From Asaia bogorensis_B (GTDB lineage: Bacteria > Pseudomonadota > Alphaproteobacteria > Acetobacterales > Acetobacteraceae): a stretch of DNA of 64,000 bases. Positions 17,795 to 26,678 of this stretch are shown here, in pieces; the first letter of the stretch is position 1, and every line of letters starts with the position of its first letter. The notes under the pieces were generated by a model, which was not told the origin of the DNA, did no database searches, and worked only from the letters and a program-made list of their open reading frames with translations. The stretch lies in NCBI RefSeq assembly GCF_900465315.1, contig NZ_UBIX01000005.1; one strand, given 5' to 3'. A program made the translations under genes and the position numbers.

Positions 17795-18745
17795 TCAGTA
17801 CCCGCGCTGGTGGTCGTAGAGGAGAGATGGGTTTTCACCGCGTTCCATCTCACGAATGACCTCCGCCACATAACGAACCTGTTCCTCCCGTGAGGCTTCG
17901 GAAGCCACGTGGGGGGTCAGCGTGATGGCCGGGTGATCCCATAGGGGCGAATGCGGAGACAGGGGCTCCTCGGCCACCACGTCCAGCACGGCACCGCAGA
18001 GATGCCCCGCATCCAGCAGGGCCAGCAGATCGGCCTCTACCAGATGATCGCCACGACCGACATTGATGAGCCCTGCACCGCGCGGCAATTGCGTGAGCGT
18101 TGCCTCGTTCAGGAGGTATCGTGTCTGGGGTGTGCTGGGCAGGAGATTGACCAGCAGATCGGCCTGGCCGAGAACGTGCTCAAGCCCTTGCGACCCGCTG
18201 AAAAGACTGACAGGCCCGTCTGCGCTTTCCCCTTGCGAGCGACGCCAGGCGCAGACTTCAAATCCGGCACGTGCAAGGCTTTGCGCCACCACCGCCCCGA
18301 TCTGCCCATAACCAAGCACAGCGACGCGGGTATTGGCGCTGGTACGAGAGACCAGATTGCGCACCCATTCATGCCGGGCCTGCTGCACGGCCCATGTCCG
18401 GGCGTCGCGCAAAAGGGTCATGCACGCCCATAAAACATAATCGGCCATCAGCCGCGCCGTATCGCCACCCCCCATGCGCACGAGCGGTACATGACGGGGA
18501 AAGGCTGGACTCCTGACCAGGTGATTGACGCCCGCGCCCGTGCACAGGATGCCGCGCAGATGCCCCATGGCGCGCAGATCGTCGTCATCGGCCTCCCAGA
18601 CCAGCGCATACTGCGCCGCATCACGGGGCGTGGCAGGATCGAACCAGGACAGGATCTTGATATCGGGCGCATGGGTGGCAAAGGAATCGCGCCAGCCTGC
18701 AAAGGCTTCCGGCCCATCAGCGCTGATGATCAGACGTGGTGCCAT
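17795..18745 (-). CDS. D-isomer-specific 2-hydroxyacid dehydrogenase (GhrA-like)
   Basis: This 316-aa NAD(P)-dependent dehydrogenase reduces 2-oxoacids such as glyoxylate or hydroxypyruvate. By count the Rossmann motif GYGQIG is at 145-150, and the catalytic residues are Arg231 (NVGRGDHL), Glu260 (VVAEEPL) and His279 (TPHVAS). The shape is that of the GhrA subgroup. It follows the guanidino-hydrolase gene (18790) by 44 bp on the same strand, so the two are probably co-transcribed. It may process the oxoacid end of whatever that enzyme cleaves. No terminator was recognised after it. Confidence 0.85.
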   Translation of the reverse strand: MAPRLIISADGPEAFAGWRDSFATHAPDIKILSWFDPATPRDAAQYALVWEADDDDLRAMGHLRGILCTGAGVNHLVRSPAFPRHVPLVRMGGGDTARLMADYVLWACMTLLRDARTWAVQQARHEWVRNLVSRTSANTRVAVLGYGQIGAVVAQSLARAGFEVCAWRRSQGESADGPVSLFSGSQGLEHVLGQADLLVNLLPSTPQTRYLLNEATLTQLPRGAGLINVGRGDHLVEADLLALLDAGHLCGAVLDVVAEEPLSPHSPLWDHPAITLTPHVASEASREEQVRYVAEVIREMERGENPSLLYDHQRGY

Positions 18746-18789
18746 GACTACGCTCTCCTGCCTGTACCAAGGAACATGATGCCGTGTCG

Positions 18790-19656
18790 TCAGGCCAGAC
18801 TGGCACGTCTGAGCGGCATCGTCATGCAGTGTATGCTGCCACCGCCTTGCGAGAACTCGTCAAGTTCAGGCTCGAGTACGGTCAGACCATGATCGCGCAA
18901 CATGGCATTGACGCGGCGCGAATGTCGGGGGCTCACCACACGCCCCTCACCCAGCGCCAGCACATTGCACGCCATATCGCGCATGGCCTCCTTGTAGGTC
19001 ACGGGAAGAATACGGATGCCCTGCGCCTCGAACCAGGCAAGGTCTTCATCCTCCAGCACATCCGTCACGCCAATGGCGAGCCCTTCGGTCACCATCGTGA
19101 AAATCACATCCAGATGCAGGAAATGCTCGGGGAAATGGACCATGCGGCATGTCCAGCTTGCCGCCTCGAAAGGCTTGAGAAAGGCCTGTGCTCCCTCGAC
19201 GGTTGTACGGCCGCCACTGACACCCACCACAACCAGGCCGGGACGGATGATATGGATATCGCCCCCCTCGACATAACCCTCGGTGCAGTATCCGGTAATC
19301 TCATCTTCGGCGTAAAAAGCCTCGATCCCCTCCTGCTCGGGCTGGCGCTCGGGGCGCATCAGGCGCGTGACAACCGTGCCCCATGGGGTCGTTTGCGACG
19401 AATCACGTGTATAGACCTGATAGGGCTGGCCCTCCCGCGGGGTGAGGAAATGGCAATGAACGCCAGCCTCTTCCAGCACGTGTACCAACCCGGCAAATTG
19501 CGCTTTCAGCTTTACCGGGTCCGGACGTGCGCCCGTGGCAAGGGTTCGTATGGCGATATCGTTGCTCGGGTTCCAAGTGTAGAAATCAGGCGGGCAGAGC
19601 AGCACATCCGACAATGTTCCGGTTTCGCTATCAATGAACCAGCGATTGGCAGTCAT
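18790..19656 (-). CDS. DDAH/arginine-deiminase-family guanidino hydrolase or amidinotransferase
   Basis: This 288-aa protein belongs to the guanidine-group-modifying superfamily (dimethylarginine dimethylaminohydrolase, arginine deiminase, amidinotransferase). By count the catalytic Cys277 lies in GGGSIHCMTMPL, His181 in HFLHLDVIF, and the guanidine-binding acidic residues in YTRDSS (Asp85) and EGGD (130-133). The start at 19656 follows AGGAG by 8 bases. DDAH-type enzymes hydrolyse N-methylated arginines to citrulline and an amine. The exact substrate here is unknown. It is divergent from the LysR/ABC gene series at 19956. Confidence 0.8.
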   Translation of the reverse strand: MTANRWFIDSETGTLSDVLLCPPDFYTWNPSNDIAIRTLATGARPDPVKLKAQFAGLVHVLEEAGVHCHFLTPREGQPYQVYTRDSSQTTPWGTVVTRLMRPERQPEQEGIEAFYAEDEITGYCTEGYVEGGDIHIIRPGLVVVGVSGGRTTVEGAQAFLKPFEAASWTCRMVHFPEHFLHLDVIFTMVTEGLAIGVTDVLEDEDLAWFEAQGIRILPVTYKEAMRDMACNVLALGEGRVVSPRHSRRVNAMLRDHGLTVLEPELDEFSQGGGSIHCMTMPLRRASLA

Positions 19657-19797
19657 GCACGGCGCTCCTGTTGAAGGCAGACCCGGCGGGGCAGGTTCTG
19701 CCGGCTGCGACCCTGCCTGACGCAAGGCCCGTTGAGGCATCTGGCAGGCCATCAACGCCCGTCAGGTATGAGTGAGGCTAGAAGCCGCCGGATCATT

Positions 19798-19814
19798 TCT
19801 CAATTACAATGAGA
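19798..19814. promoter_or_regulatory. LysR-type (T-N11-A) operator dyad
   Basis: TCTCA-N7-TGAGA is a perfect 5-bp dyad containing the T-N11-A spacing of LysR-type regulator sites. Its centre (19806) is midway between the divergent starts at 19656 and 19956. The LysR protein encoded at 19956 is the natural candidate to bind it and control both directions. Confidence 0.55.
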
Positions 19815-19955
19815 TGGAGTTTGGTTTGGCGTTTCATAAATTATCGCCTGCGCCCCACCCGGCATACTCCCTGTAACCAACCCGGCTTTTGCCAAAGCCC
19901 GACAGAAGGCTGGCAGATGAACGGTTGATCGTGTCGCAAGGGGAGATATCATCAC

Positions 19956-20939
19956 GTGTTTGCTGAAGCAGGATTCCCGCCTTTGTCACGTATCCGCACC
20001 AACGCCACGCCACGACGCCCGCCTCGCGCCAGCGGGTTTCAGGGGCGTATCGCCGAGGTCGATCTGCGTTTGCTGCGTGTCTTTGCCTGCGTGGCCCAGC
20101 ATGGCGGTTTCGCTGCAGCAGAACTGGCGCTGGGCAAGAGCAAATCCTCGATCAGCATTGACATTGCCGCCCTTGAAAACCGGCTGAGCATGGTGTTGTG
20201 CCACCGTGGGCGTGCGGGTTTTGCCCTGACGAATGAGGGCCAGGGGGTACTCGATGCCACGACGCGCCTCTTTACCGATATCGATCTGTTCCAGCAGCGC
20301 ATCAATGATGTCAGCGGAACGCTCTCGGGGCGGTTCTGCCTCTATCTGCCCGACAACATCCAGTTTCATGGCGAAACCGCCCTGTTGCGGGCCATCCAGA
20401 TCTTTACCAGCCGCTATCCTGCGGTCGAGATGGATGTGCGCTCGGCCTCGACACGCGATGTGGAATTTGCCGTGCGTAACGGGACGGCAACGGCCGGGAT
20501 TACGCTCTATCCGCACCAGCAGCCGGAAATGGAAGCAACCGCCCTCTTCAGCGAACGGTCCAATCTTTATTGCGGTGCCCGCCATCCGCTTTTTGACCGC
20601 CCGGAAGACACGATCGATATCGCCGCCCTGGCCGAGGCACGCATGATCAGTGTCAGCGATGCCGCATCTTCCCCGCGATGGGATGAGCTGCGCCCCTCCA
20701 TGAATTTTGCGGCGCGCGCCGATAATATCGACTCACGCGCCCTGCTGATCCTGTCGGGCATGTATGTCGGTTTTCTGCCCGAGCTGTTCGTGACGCAGAT
20801 GGTCCAGCAGGACAGGCTGCGCCATATCGTGTTCAATGACCTGCATCTGGTGAATCATTTCTACTTCCTGATACGTCCCACCCCGGAGAACGGGCTCATG
20901 GCCGAAACCTTCCGCGCCATTCTGGAAGAGACATGCTGA
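19956..20939 (+). CDS. LysR-family transcriptional regulator of the divergent uptake locus
   Basis: This 327-aa protein starts at GTG 19956 after AGGGGAG. After a basic 30-residue leader comes the LysR winged helix (about 35-95, VDLRLLRVFACVAQHGGFAAAE) and then the ligand-binding domain. The stop codon overlaps the next gene's ATG (TGATG at 20937-20941), so it is translationally coupled to the transporter it probably regulates. That is unusual, because most LysR genes are divergent from their targets. A T-N11-A dyad lies 142 bp upstream. The inducer is presumably the transported compound. Confidence 0.88.
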   Translation: MFAEAGFPPLSRIRTNATPRRPPRASGFQGRIAEVDLRLLRVFACVAQHGGFAAAELALGKSKSSISIDIAALENRLSMVLCHRGRAGFALTNEGQGVLDATTRLFTDIDLFQQRINDVSGTLSGRFCLYLPDNIQFHGETALLRAIQIFTSRYPAVEMDVRSASTRDVEFAVRNGTATAGITLYPHQQPEMEATALFSERSNLYCGARHPLFDRPEDTIDIAALAEARMISVSDAASSPRWDELRPSMNFAARADNIDSRALLILSGMYVGFLPELFVTQMVQQDRLRHIVFNDLHLVNHFYFLIRPTPENGLMAETFRAILEETC

Positions 20940-22540
20940 TGCGCCGCCTCATCGCCTGCCTCGCGCTGCTGGTCGTGTTCCTCTCGCCAGCTTCAGGCTC
21001 TGCCCAGGAACGCCCGGCCTTCATCGAAAACGGAACGCTGCGTATCTGCACCAATCCGACCCTGCCCCCCATGACATTCGTCAACGGGGCAGATCTTTCT
21101 GCGCTGGACGGGTTCGATATCGCGCTGGCCCGTGAGCTGGGCGCCTATTGGCATGTCCCCGTTCAGTTCGAGACGATGGATTTCACAGGGCTTTTCCCGA
21201 GCCTCGGGGCGGGGCGGTGCAGTCTGGTCATGAGCGGGGTGCTCAAACAGGCGTCACGCGAGCGGCTGTTTGATGCAGTCGCCTATCTCGAAACATCCCC
21301 CGTTGTGGTGGCCCCCAGCCAGATCGCTCCGGTGAGCAGTTTCGACGCCCTTGCGGGGCAGAGCCTCGCTGTTGAATCAGGCACGAGCTATGCCGCCCGT
21401 ATCGAGGAAATCAACCAGGGTCTGGCTGCACGTGGCAAGGCCCCGATCATGCTTCAGCAATATCCGAGCGAAGATCAGGTGGTGCAGCAGGTTCTGGTTG
21501 GACGGTCACAGAATTTTCTGAGTCAGGATGTCGAGCTTTTCTATCGACAGGCCCAGCTGGGCAGCAAGCTCCATGTCATCTTCACCCCTTCCCTGCCGGG
21601 CTATTCCGAATTTGCGATTTATCTGCGCCGCACCGGGCAGGACAAGGCGCTGCTGGATGGGGCCATCGCCACGCTGAAGCAGCAGGGCAAGATCGCAGCC
21701 CTTGAGAAAAAATGGAATGTCGGCCCGGCTGCACGGGCAGCGCTCGGTGTGCACAGTGAAAGACCGCGCTTCAACACGACCACCTTTTTCTCAGCCCTTT
21801 TTTCGATGGCATTCCTCAAGGGCGCCGTCATGACGCTGGCGATTGCGCTCGCTTCTCATGCGGCGGCCATCGTCATTTCCATTCCCATTGCCCTGAAACT
21901 CAATGCCCCGCGCTCACTCTGGCACCCTTTCCTGCGGGCCTATGTCGCTGTTTTTCGTGGTGCGCCGACATTGCTGCAGCTTCTCTTCATCTGGAATGCG
22001 CTGCCGCAATTCTTTCCGGTGTTTCGCGAGAGCTGGTTCTCACCTTTTCTGGCCACATGGATCTGCCTGTCGATCAATGAGTCAGCCTATCAGGTCGAGA
22101 TCAATCGGGCGGCGCTGAGCGCTATCGACCCCGGACAGCTGGCAGGGGGGCAGGCTCTAGGCATGAGCCAGGCACAGATCTACCGCCATGTGATCTTTCC
22201 CCAGGCCCTGCGTGTGGCGCTGCCGCCCACCATCAATGAATTCATTTCACTGCTAAAGACAACCTCGCTGGCTTCGGTCATCTCCCTGCAGGAACTGCTG
22301 TTCATCACGCAGGTCCAGGTGGCGCGCAGCTTCGATTTTACCGAATATTACGCTGCGGCGCTGGTCTATTATCTTGTGATGGTGTTCGCCTTCCTGCACC
22401 TGCAAAAGCGCATCGAAACACGGTTTGTCTGGGCAAGTCGCGCCGGCAGCGCCGCCAGACCCGGCACGACCACGGAAAACCCCGCAGGCAGAGCGGCGGC
22501 GGGTACCGCAGAGGCGGAGACATCAAACCATGTTGCATAA
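20939..22540 (+). CDS. Fused solute-binding protein/permease of a polar amino acid-type ABC transporter
   Basis: This is a roughly 533-aa fusion. A signal peptide/anchor (about 1-25) is followed by a family-3 solute-binding domain (about 30-265, starting GTLRICTNPTLPPMTF). Then comes a HisM/GlnP-type permease domain (about 290-500) with the ATPase-contacting EAA loop GGQALGMSQAQIYRHVIFPQAL. An alternative ATG at 20933 adds two residues; 20939 is preferred because it overlaps the LysR stop and follows GGAAGAG with 8-base spacing. Substrates of this transporter class are polar or cationic amino acids. Together with the neighbouring guanidino hydrolase, an arginine-like ligand is inferred. Confidence 0.88.
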   Translation: MRRLIACLALLVVFLSPASGSAQERPAFIENGTLRICTNPTLPPMTFVNGADLSALDGFDIALARELGAYWHVPVQFETMDFTGLFPSLGAGRCSLVMSGVLKQASRERLFDAVAYLETSPVVVAPSQIAPVSSFDALAGQSLAVESGTSYAARIEEINQGLAARGKAPIMLQQYPSEDQVVQQVLVGRSQNFLSQDVELFYRQAQLGSKLHVIFTPSLPGYSEFAIYLRRTGQDKALLDGAIATLKQQGKIAALEKKWNVGPAARAALGVHSERPRFNTTTFFSALFSMAFLKGAVMTLAIALASHAAAIVISIPIALKLNAPRSLWHPFLRAYVAVFRGAPTLLQLLFIWNALPQFFPVFRESWFSPFLATWICLSINESAYQVEINRAALSAIDPGQLAGGQALGMSQAQIYRHVIFPQALRVALPPTINEFISLLKTTSLASVISLQELLFITQVQVARSFDFTEYYAAALVYYLVMVFAFLHLQKRIETRFVWASRAGSAARPGTTTENPAGRAAAGTAEAETSNHVA

Positions 22541-23291
22541 TCTGCCCCCCAACCCCGATTGCGCCCTCAGCCTGCGCAAGCTCAGCAAATTCTATGGCGA
22601 GTTTCTTGCGCTGGACCGGGTGAGCCTCGATATCGATCATGGCGAGAAAATTGTCGTTCTGGGGCCATCAGGATCTGGGAAATCGACCTTTATCCGCACG
22701 CTGAACCGTATCGAGCCCCATGATAGCGGGGTGCTCATGATCGATGGTGAGGTGATCGACAACAAGACAAGCCTGCCCCTGCTGCGCGGGGCGGTGGGGA
22801 TGGTATTCCAGAATTATAATCTCTTTCCGCATCTCACCGTGCTGGAAAACTGCACACTCGCCCCGCGGCTTGTCCGCAAGGCCCATCGCGATGCAACGGA
22901 ATCGCTCGCCCGAGGCTATCTGGAGCAGGTGGGTATCGGCGAACAGGCCGATAAATACCCGATCCAGCTTTCAGGCGGGCAACAGCAGCGTGTCGCGATT
23001 GCCCGCGCCCTGTGCATGGCGCCCGATGTCATTCTCTTCGACGAACCTACTGCGGCTCTGGACCCGGAAGCCATCAAGGGTGTGATCAGCATTATCAACG
23101 CCCTGGCTGAGCGACGCATCACCACAATCTGCGTCACGCATGAAATGGGGTTTGCGCGCCATATTGCCGACCGCGTAGTGTTCATGGACAAGGGCGTCGT
23201 GCTGGAGGCTTCCCCCCCGGAGAAGTTTTTCACAGCACCCGATACGGCCCGTGCGCGCCAGTTTCTGGACCAGATGATTCACCACACGTGA
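22530..23291 (+). CDS. ABC transporter ATP-binding protein, polar amino acid type
   Basis: This 253-aa ATPase is of the GlnQ/HisP type. It has Walker A GPSGSGKST, Q-loop FQNYNLFPHLTVLEN, signature LSGGQQQRVAIARAL, Walker B VILFDEPTAALDPE and the switch His in VTHEMGF. The start at 22530 overlaps the permease stop by 11 bases, and GGAG lies 10 bases upstream. It powers the fused binding-protein/permease encoded just before it, forming a complete importer from two genes. Confidence 0.93.
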   Translation: MLHNLPPNPDCALSLRKLSKFYGEFLALDRVSLDIDHGEKIVVLGPSGSGKSTFIRTLNRIEPHDSGVLMIDGEVIDNKTSLPLLRGAVGMVFQNYNLFPHLTVLENCTLAPRLVRKAHRDATESLARGYLEQVGIGEQADKYPIQLSGGQQQRVAIARALCMAPDVILFDEPTAALDPEAIKGVISIINALAERRITTICVTHEMGFARHIADRVVFMDKGVVLEASPPEKFFTAPDTARARQFLDQMIHHT

Positions 23292-23455
23292 CAAAGCCGT
23301 CTCTAGGCGCATGATCCCGGAAGATTTGCCATAAATTCCATGAATGACGCGATATGGGTAACGATCTGACAAAGTGAGGTTTGGTTTTTTTCAATCGAAC
23401 AGGATGTCGTTTCGCCTCTTCAATGACAGGGAAGCCACTGACGGGAGTCCTTTTC

Positions 23456-25789
23456 ATGATGACGCGCCTGCCCAAAGGATTTCGCCGCCTGACCAGCACG
23501 GCGCTTTCGCTCTCTGCCGGGATCGTTCTGGTTGGCTCGGGATTGGATGGGTCCTGTATGGGCGGTGTAGCCCATGCAGCAACAAGCCCGCACACCACGA
23601 CACCCAATCATCCCCTTCATGGCGCTGCCCCATCCCGCGCCATCCATACGCCGCGCAGCAGCACCCATGCCCGGCGCCATGCAGCACCCCATTCCGATCC
23701 GGAGGCCATTCAGGTCACGGGATCACGCGCTCAGCGTTTCCTCACCACGGCGGCCACGGTCAATGTGCTGAGTGGCCGCGAGTTGCAGGAACTGCACATC
23801 ACCAGCCCCAAGGACATTGCCGCCTATACGCCGGGCCTTACCGCGGTGAATGCGACGTCTGGCAGCACGCCTGTCTTCTCGATCCGCGGGATCGGGCTCG
23901 ACGATTATACCGGCAATAACATGGGCGGGATCGGCATCTATCAGGACGGCGTCTTTGCCCCCTATCCCGTGTTCTATACGGGGCAGATGTTCGACACCCA
24001 GTCTGTCGCCGTCGAGAAAGGGCCGCAGGGTTTCGATTACGGGCGCAGTTCCACGGGCGGGAACATTGCAGTCGAGACGGTCAAGCCTGATGACAAATTC
24101 GGCGGCTATGTCGATTGGGGCTATAGCAGCTATGGCACCAATACGGCGAGCGCTGCCGTCAATGTGCCGATTACCGACCGTATCCAGAACCGCACCGCCT
24201 TTTCCTATATCAATGGTGATGGCTGGCAGCGCGATATCCACACGAACAAACGCTATGGCTCGCAGGATCAGCTGGGCTTGCGCAATCTCACGCGCTTTCT
24301 CATCGATGACCGTTCGAGCCTGCTGTTGAACATCCACTATACGCGCGACAAGGGCATTTCGATGTCGCCGCAGGATACGGATGGCGATGCGGTCAATGGT
24401 TTTCCGACAGGAACGGTGGGTGTGGGGCCGAACGCCGCCTATAACGCGGTCAATGTGGGCACGAACCGCGTCGGCCGTAACGAGAATGGCGGCGGCGTCT
24501 CGATCAATTACACCCATGATTTCAACTGGGGGCAGTTCGTCTCCACCACCGCCTTCGACGCCTTCCGTCGCAGCGATTATGATAATTACGATGGCGAATC
24601 AATCAACGTCGGTGATTATCACTGGAATGATACGTCCCTCGCCCAGTCCCATGACATGCATCTCAGGATGGATCTGGCGAAACGTTTTCACCTGACGGTG
24701 GGCGTCTATGAATCCTGGGACAAGATCAACGGGGCCTATACGAGCTACCGCTCTTTTCTGCTCGGCGTGCCCAATGGCAATCTGACGGATCGTTTCGTGC
24801 AGCAGAATGTCTCGACGGGGCTCTATATCAACACGGTCACCAATGTGCTGCGTAATCTCGATTTCATCGCCTCGGGCCGTTTCTCCTGGGATGATCGCGG
24901 CTTCAATGGCGGCACGATTGACGATGCTGGCGCACTCACGACCAAGGGTGCCTATCTCTCACGCCTCGACACCACCCACTCCTATGCCCGCCTGACAGGG
25001 CGCGTGGGGCTGCGTTACACCATCATGCCCGGCACGCAGGTCTATGCCACCATTTCCAACGGCTACAAGGCGGGCGCCTATTTTGCGGCCCCCGTTTCTG
25101 CCCCTCAGGCACTCGATTACGTGCGTCCTGAAAACATGATCGCTTATGAAATTGGCGCCAAGACCAGCCTGCTGCACAACCATGTGCAGATCGAGGGCGC
25201 GCTGTTCGACTACGAATATCACAACCGCCAGACGCTGTTCGTGGCTGAAATGCCCATGAACATCACCTCGCTCAGCCTTGGGCCTATCCCCCGTGCCCGT
25301 ACCCGCGGCGGCGAATTGTCGAGCACATTGCATGATCTGATCCCCAATCTCGATCTGCGCGGCTCCTTTGCCTATCTCGATGCGCAGGCCACCAATGCGG
25401 TCAATGATATCGGCGGTCTGCCGCTGCTTTCCTCCGTCACCGCTCATTCGGTGCTGCCTTTTGCCCCGCGCTTTTCATGGAATGCGGTGGCACGTTATAA
25501 CATCGACCTGCCGCGCGCCTATCGTATGACGCTCCAGACCAGCTACACCTGGAAGGACAATATGCTGGTGGCCCTGGGTGACCCCAATGGCGTGACCGAC
25601 AAGATCAGCTCATTCGGAATGCGCATGGAAGTCGGGCCCAAAACCGGCAAATGGACCGCTGCCGTGTATGTCGACAACATGCTCAACAAGCACGGCAACA
25701 CCTACTCCTTCACAGGCTCGGATAATTCCCGCGTGCAGTTCCTTCAGACGCCACGCTGGATCGGCTGCGATCTGCGCTATAATTTCTGA
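23456..25789 (+). CDS. TonB-dependent outer-membrane receptor
   Basis: This 777-aa receptor has a signal peptide (about 1-41, ending GGVAHAA), a His/Pro/Thr-rich spacer and then a plug domain (EAIQVTGSRAQRF as the TonB-box-like start, IRGIGLDD, YQDGVF, EKGPQGFDYGRSSTGG). A 22-strand beta-barrel ends in the terminal aromatic residue (LRYNF). ATG 23456 has GGGAG 8 bases upstream; the frame is open to a TTG at 23381, but that lacks such a site. It lies 164 bp after the ABC ATPase and 12 bp before the TIM-barrel gene. It probably imports the compound that the ABC system then carries inward. Confidence 0.9.
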   Translation: MMTRLPKGFRRLTSTALSLSAGIVLVGSGLDGSCMGGVAHAATSPHTTTPNHPLHGAAPSRAIHTPRSSTHARRHAAPHSDPEAIQVTGSRAQRFLTTAATVNVLSGRELQELHITSPKDIAAYTPGLTAVNATSGSTPVFSIRGIGLDDYTGNNMGGIGIYQDGVFAPYPVFYTGQMFDTQSVAVEKGPQGFDYGRSSTGGNIAVETVKPDDKFGGYVDWGYSSYGTNTASAAVNVPITDRIQNRTAFSYINGDGWQRDIHTNKRYGSQDQLGLRNLTRFLIDDRSSLLLNIHYTRDKGISMSPQDTDGDAVNGFPTGTVGVGPNAAYNAVNVGTNRVGRNENGGGVSINYTHDFNWGQFVSTTAFDAFRRSDYDNYDGESINVGDYHWNDTSLAQSHDMHLRMDLAKRFHLTVGVYESWDKINGAYTSYRSFLLGVPNGNLTDRFVQQNVSTGLYINTVTNVLRNLDFIASGRFSWDDRGFNGGTIDDAGALTTKGAYLSRLDTTHSYARLTGRVGLRYTIMPGTQVYATISNGYKAGAYFAAPVSAPQALDYVRPENMIAYEIGAKTSLLHNHVQIEGALFDYEYHNRQTLFVAEMPMNITSLSLGPIPRARTRGGELSSTLHDLIPNLDLRGSFAYLDAQATNAVNDIGGLPLLSSVTAHSVLPFAPRFSWNAVARYNIDLPRAYRMTLQTSYTWKDNMLVALGDPNGVTDKISSFGMRMEVGPKTGKWTAAVYVDNMLNKHGNTYSFTGSDNSRVQFLQTPRWIGCDLRYNF

Positions 25790-25801
25790 TCCGACACAAG
25801 C

Positions 25802-26677
25802 ATGACGGGAGACGACACGCCGATGCGCCTCGACAGCTTCCTGACACTCTGGGGCGATACGCGTCCCTGGGTTGAGGCCATCGCCGATGCCCATCGTCGG
25901 GGTTATGACGGGATCGAGGCGCGTATCCCGGAGCCGGAAAACCTCGCTGCCTGCCGCACGGCCCTGCGCGACACGGATTGCCCCTATATCGCCATTGCCC
26001 TGACCGGCGGCGGGGTCATCCCCCGCCAGAGCGCGACGCTGGACGACCATCTGGCCGATCTGGATGAGACCCTCGGGCGGGCCGCGCTCCTCTCCCCACG
26101 CTTCGTGAATGTGCTGGGCGGCAATGATCGCTGGAATGCTGCGCTTCAGGCCGAATTCATCGGTCGTGCGATGGGGCTGGGGCAGAAGCACGGGCTGACG
26201 CTCAGCTTCGAGACCCATCGCGCCCGGCTCTGCGCCACGCCCTGGATGACGCTCGATGTTCTCGCGCAGATACCTGAGGCGCTTTTTACCACCGATATCA
26301 GCCATTGGGTCGTAGGCTGCGAAAGACTGCTCGATGACCCCTGCGATGATTTCAGTGAATTCATCGCGCGTGTGCATCACGTTCAGGCACGCGTGGGCTA
26401 TGATCAGGGACCGCAGGTTTCGCATCCCGCGGCGCTCGAAAATCGCGCCGCGCTCGATTTCCATCGGAATTTCTGGCGCCAAATCTGGATGTCGCAACAT
26501 ACACGCGGCTACGCTGTCACGACACTGACGCCGGAATGTGGCCCCGATGGCTACACCCATACCTTGCCCTTCACCGATCTGCCCCTTGCCGACCGCCATG
26601 CCATGAATGACTGGCTCAGGCAGGATCAGGTCAGATCCTTTGCGGGGTGCTTCCCCGCTTCAGCAGGAGAGTCCTGA
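25802..26677 (+). CDS. Sugar phosphate isomerase/epimerase-type TIM-barrel protein
   Basis: This 291-aa protein has the xylose-isomerase-like TIM-barrel fold. Conserved metal-ligand regions are RYDGIEARI-like near the N terminus, LTLSFETHRARL (Glu), FTTDISHWVVGCE (Asp/His) and HHVQARVGYDQGPQ (His/Arg). It follows the TonB receptor by 12 bp and ends one base before the next ATG (26679), so it is tightly packed in the series. The reaction is unknown; the fold serves isomerases, epimerases and endonuclease-like enzymes. The C-terminal FAGCFPASAGES is not conserved. Confidence 0.8.
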   Translation: MTGDDTPMRLDSFLTLWGDTRPWVEAIADAHRRGYDGIEARIPEPENLAACRTALRDTDCPYIAIALTGGGVIPRQSATLDDHLADLDETLGRAALLSPRFVNVLGGNDRWNAALQAEFIGRAMGLGQKHGLTLSFETHRARLCATPWMTLDVLAQIPEALFTTDISHWVVGCERLLDDPCDDFSEFIARVHHVQARVGYDQGPQVSHPAALENRAALDFHRNFWRQIWMSQHTRGYAVTTLTPECGPDGYTHTLPFTDLPLADRHAMNDWLRQDQVRSFAGCFPASAGES

Positions 26678-26678
26678 C

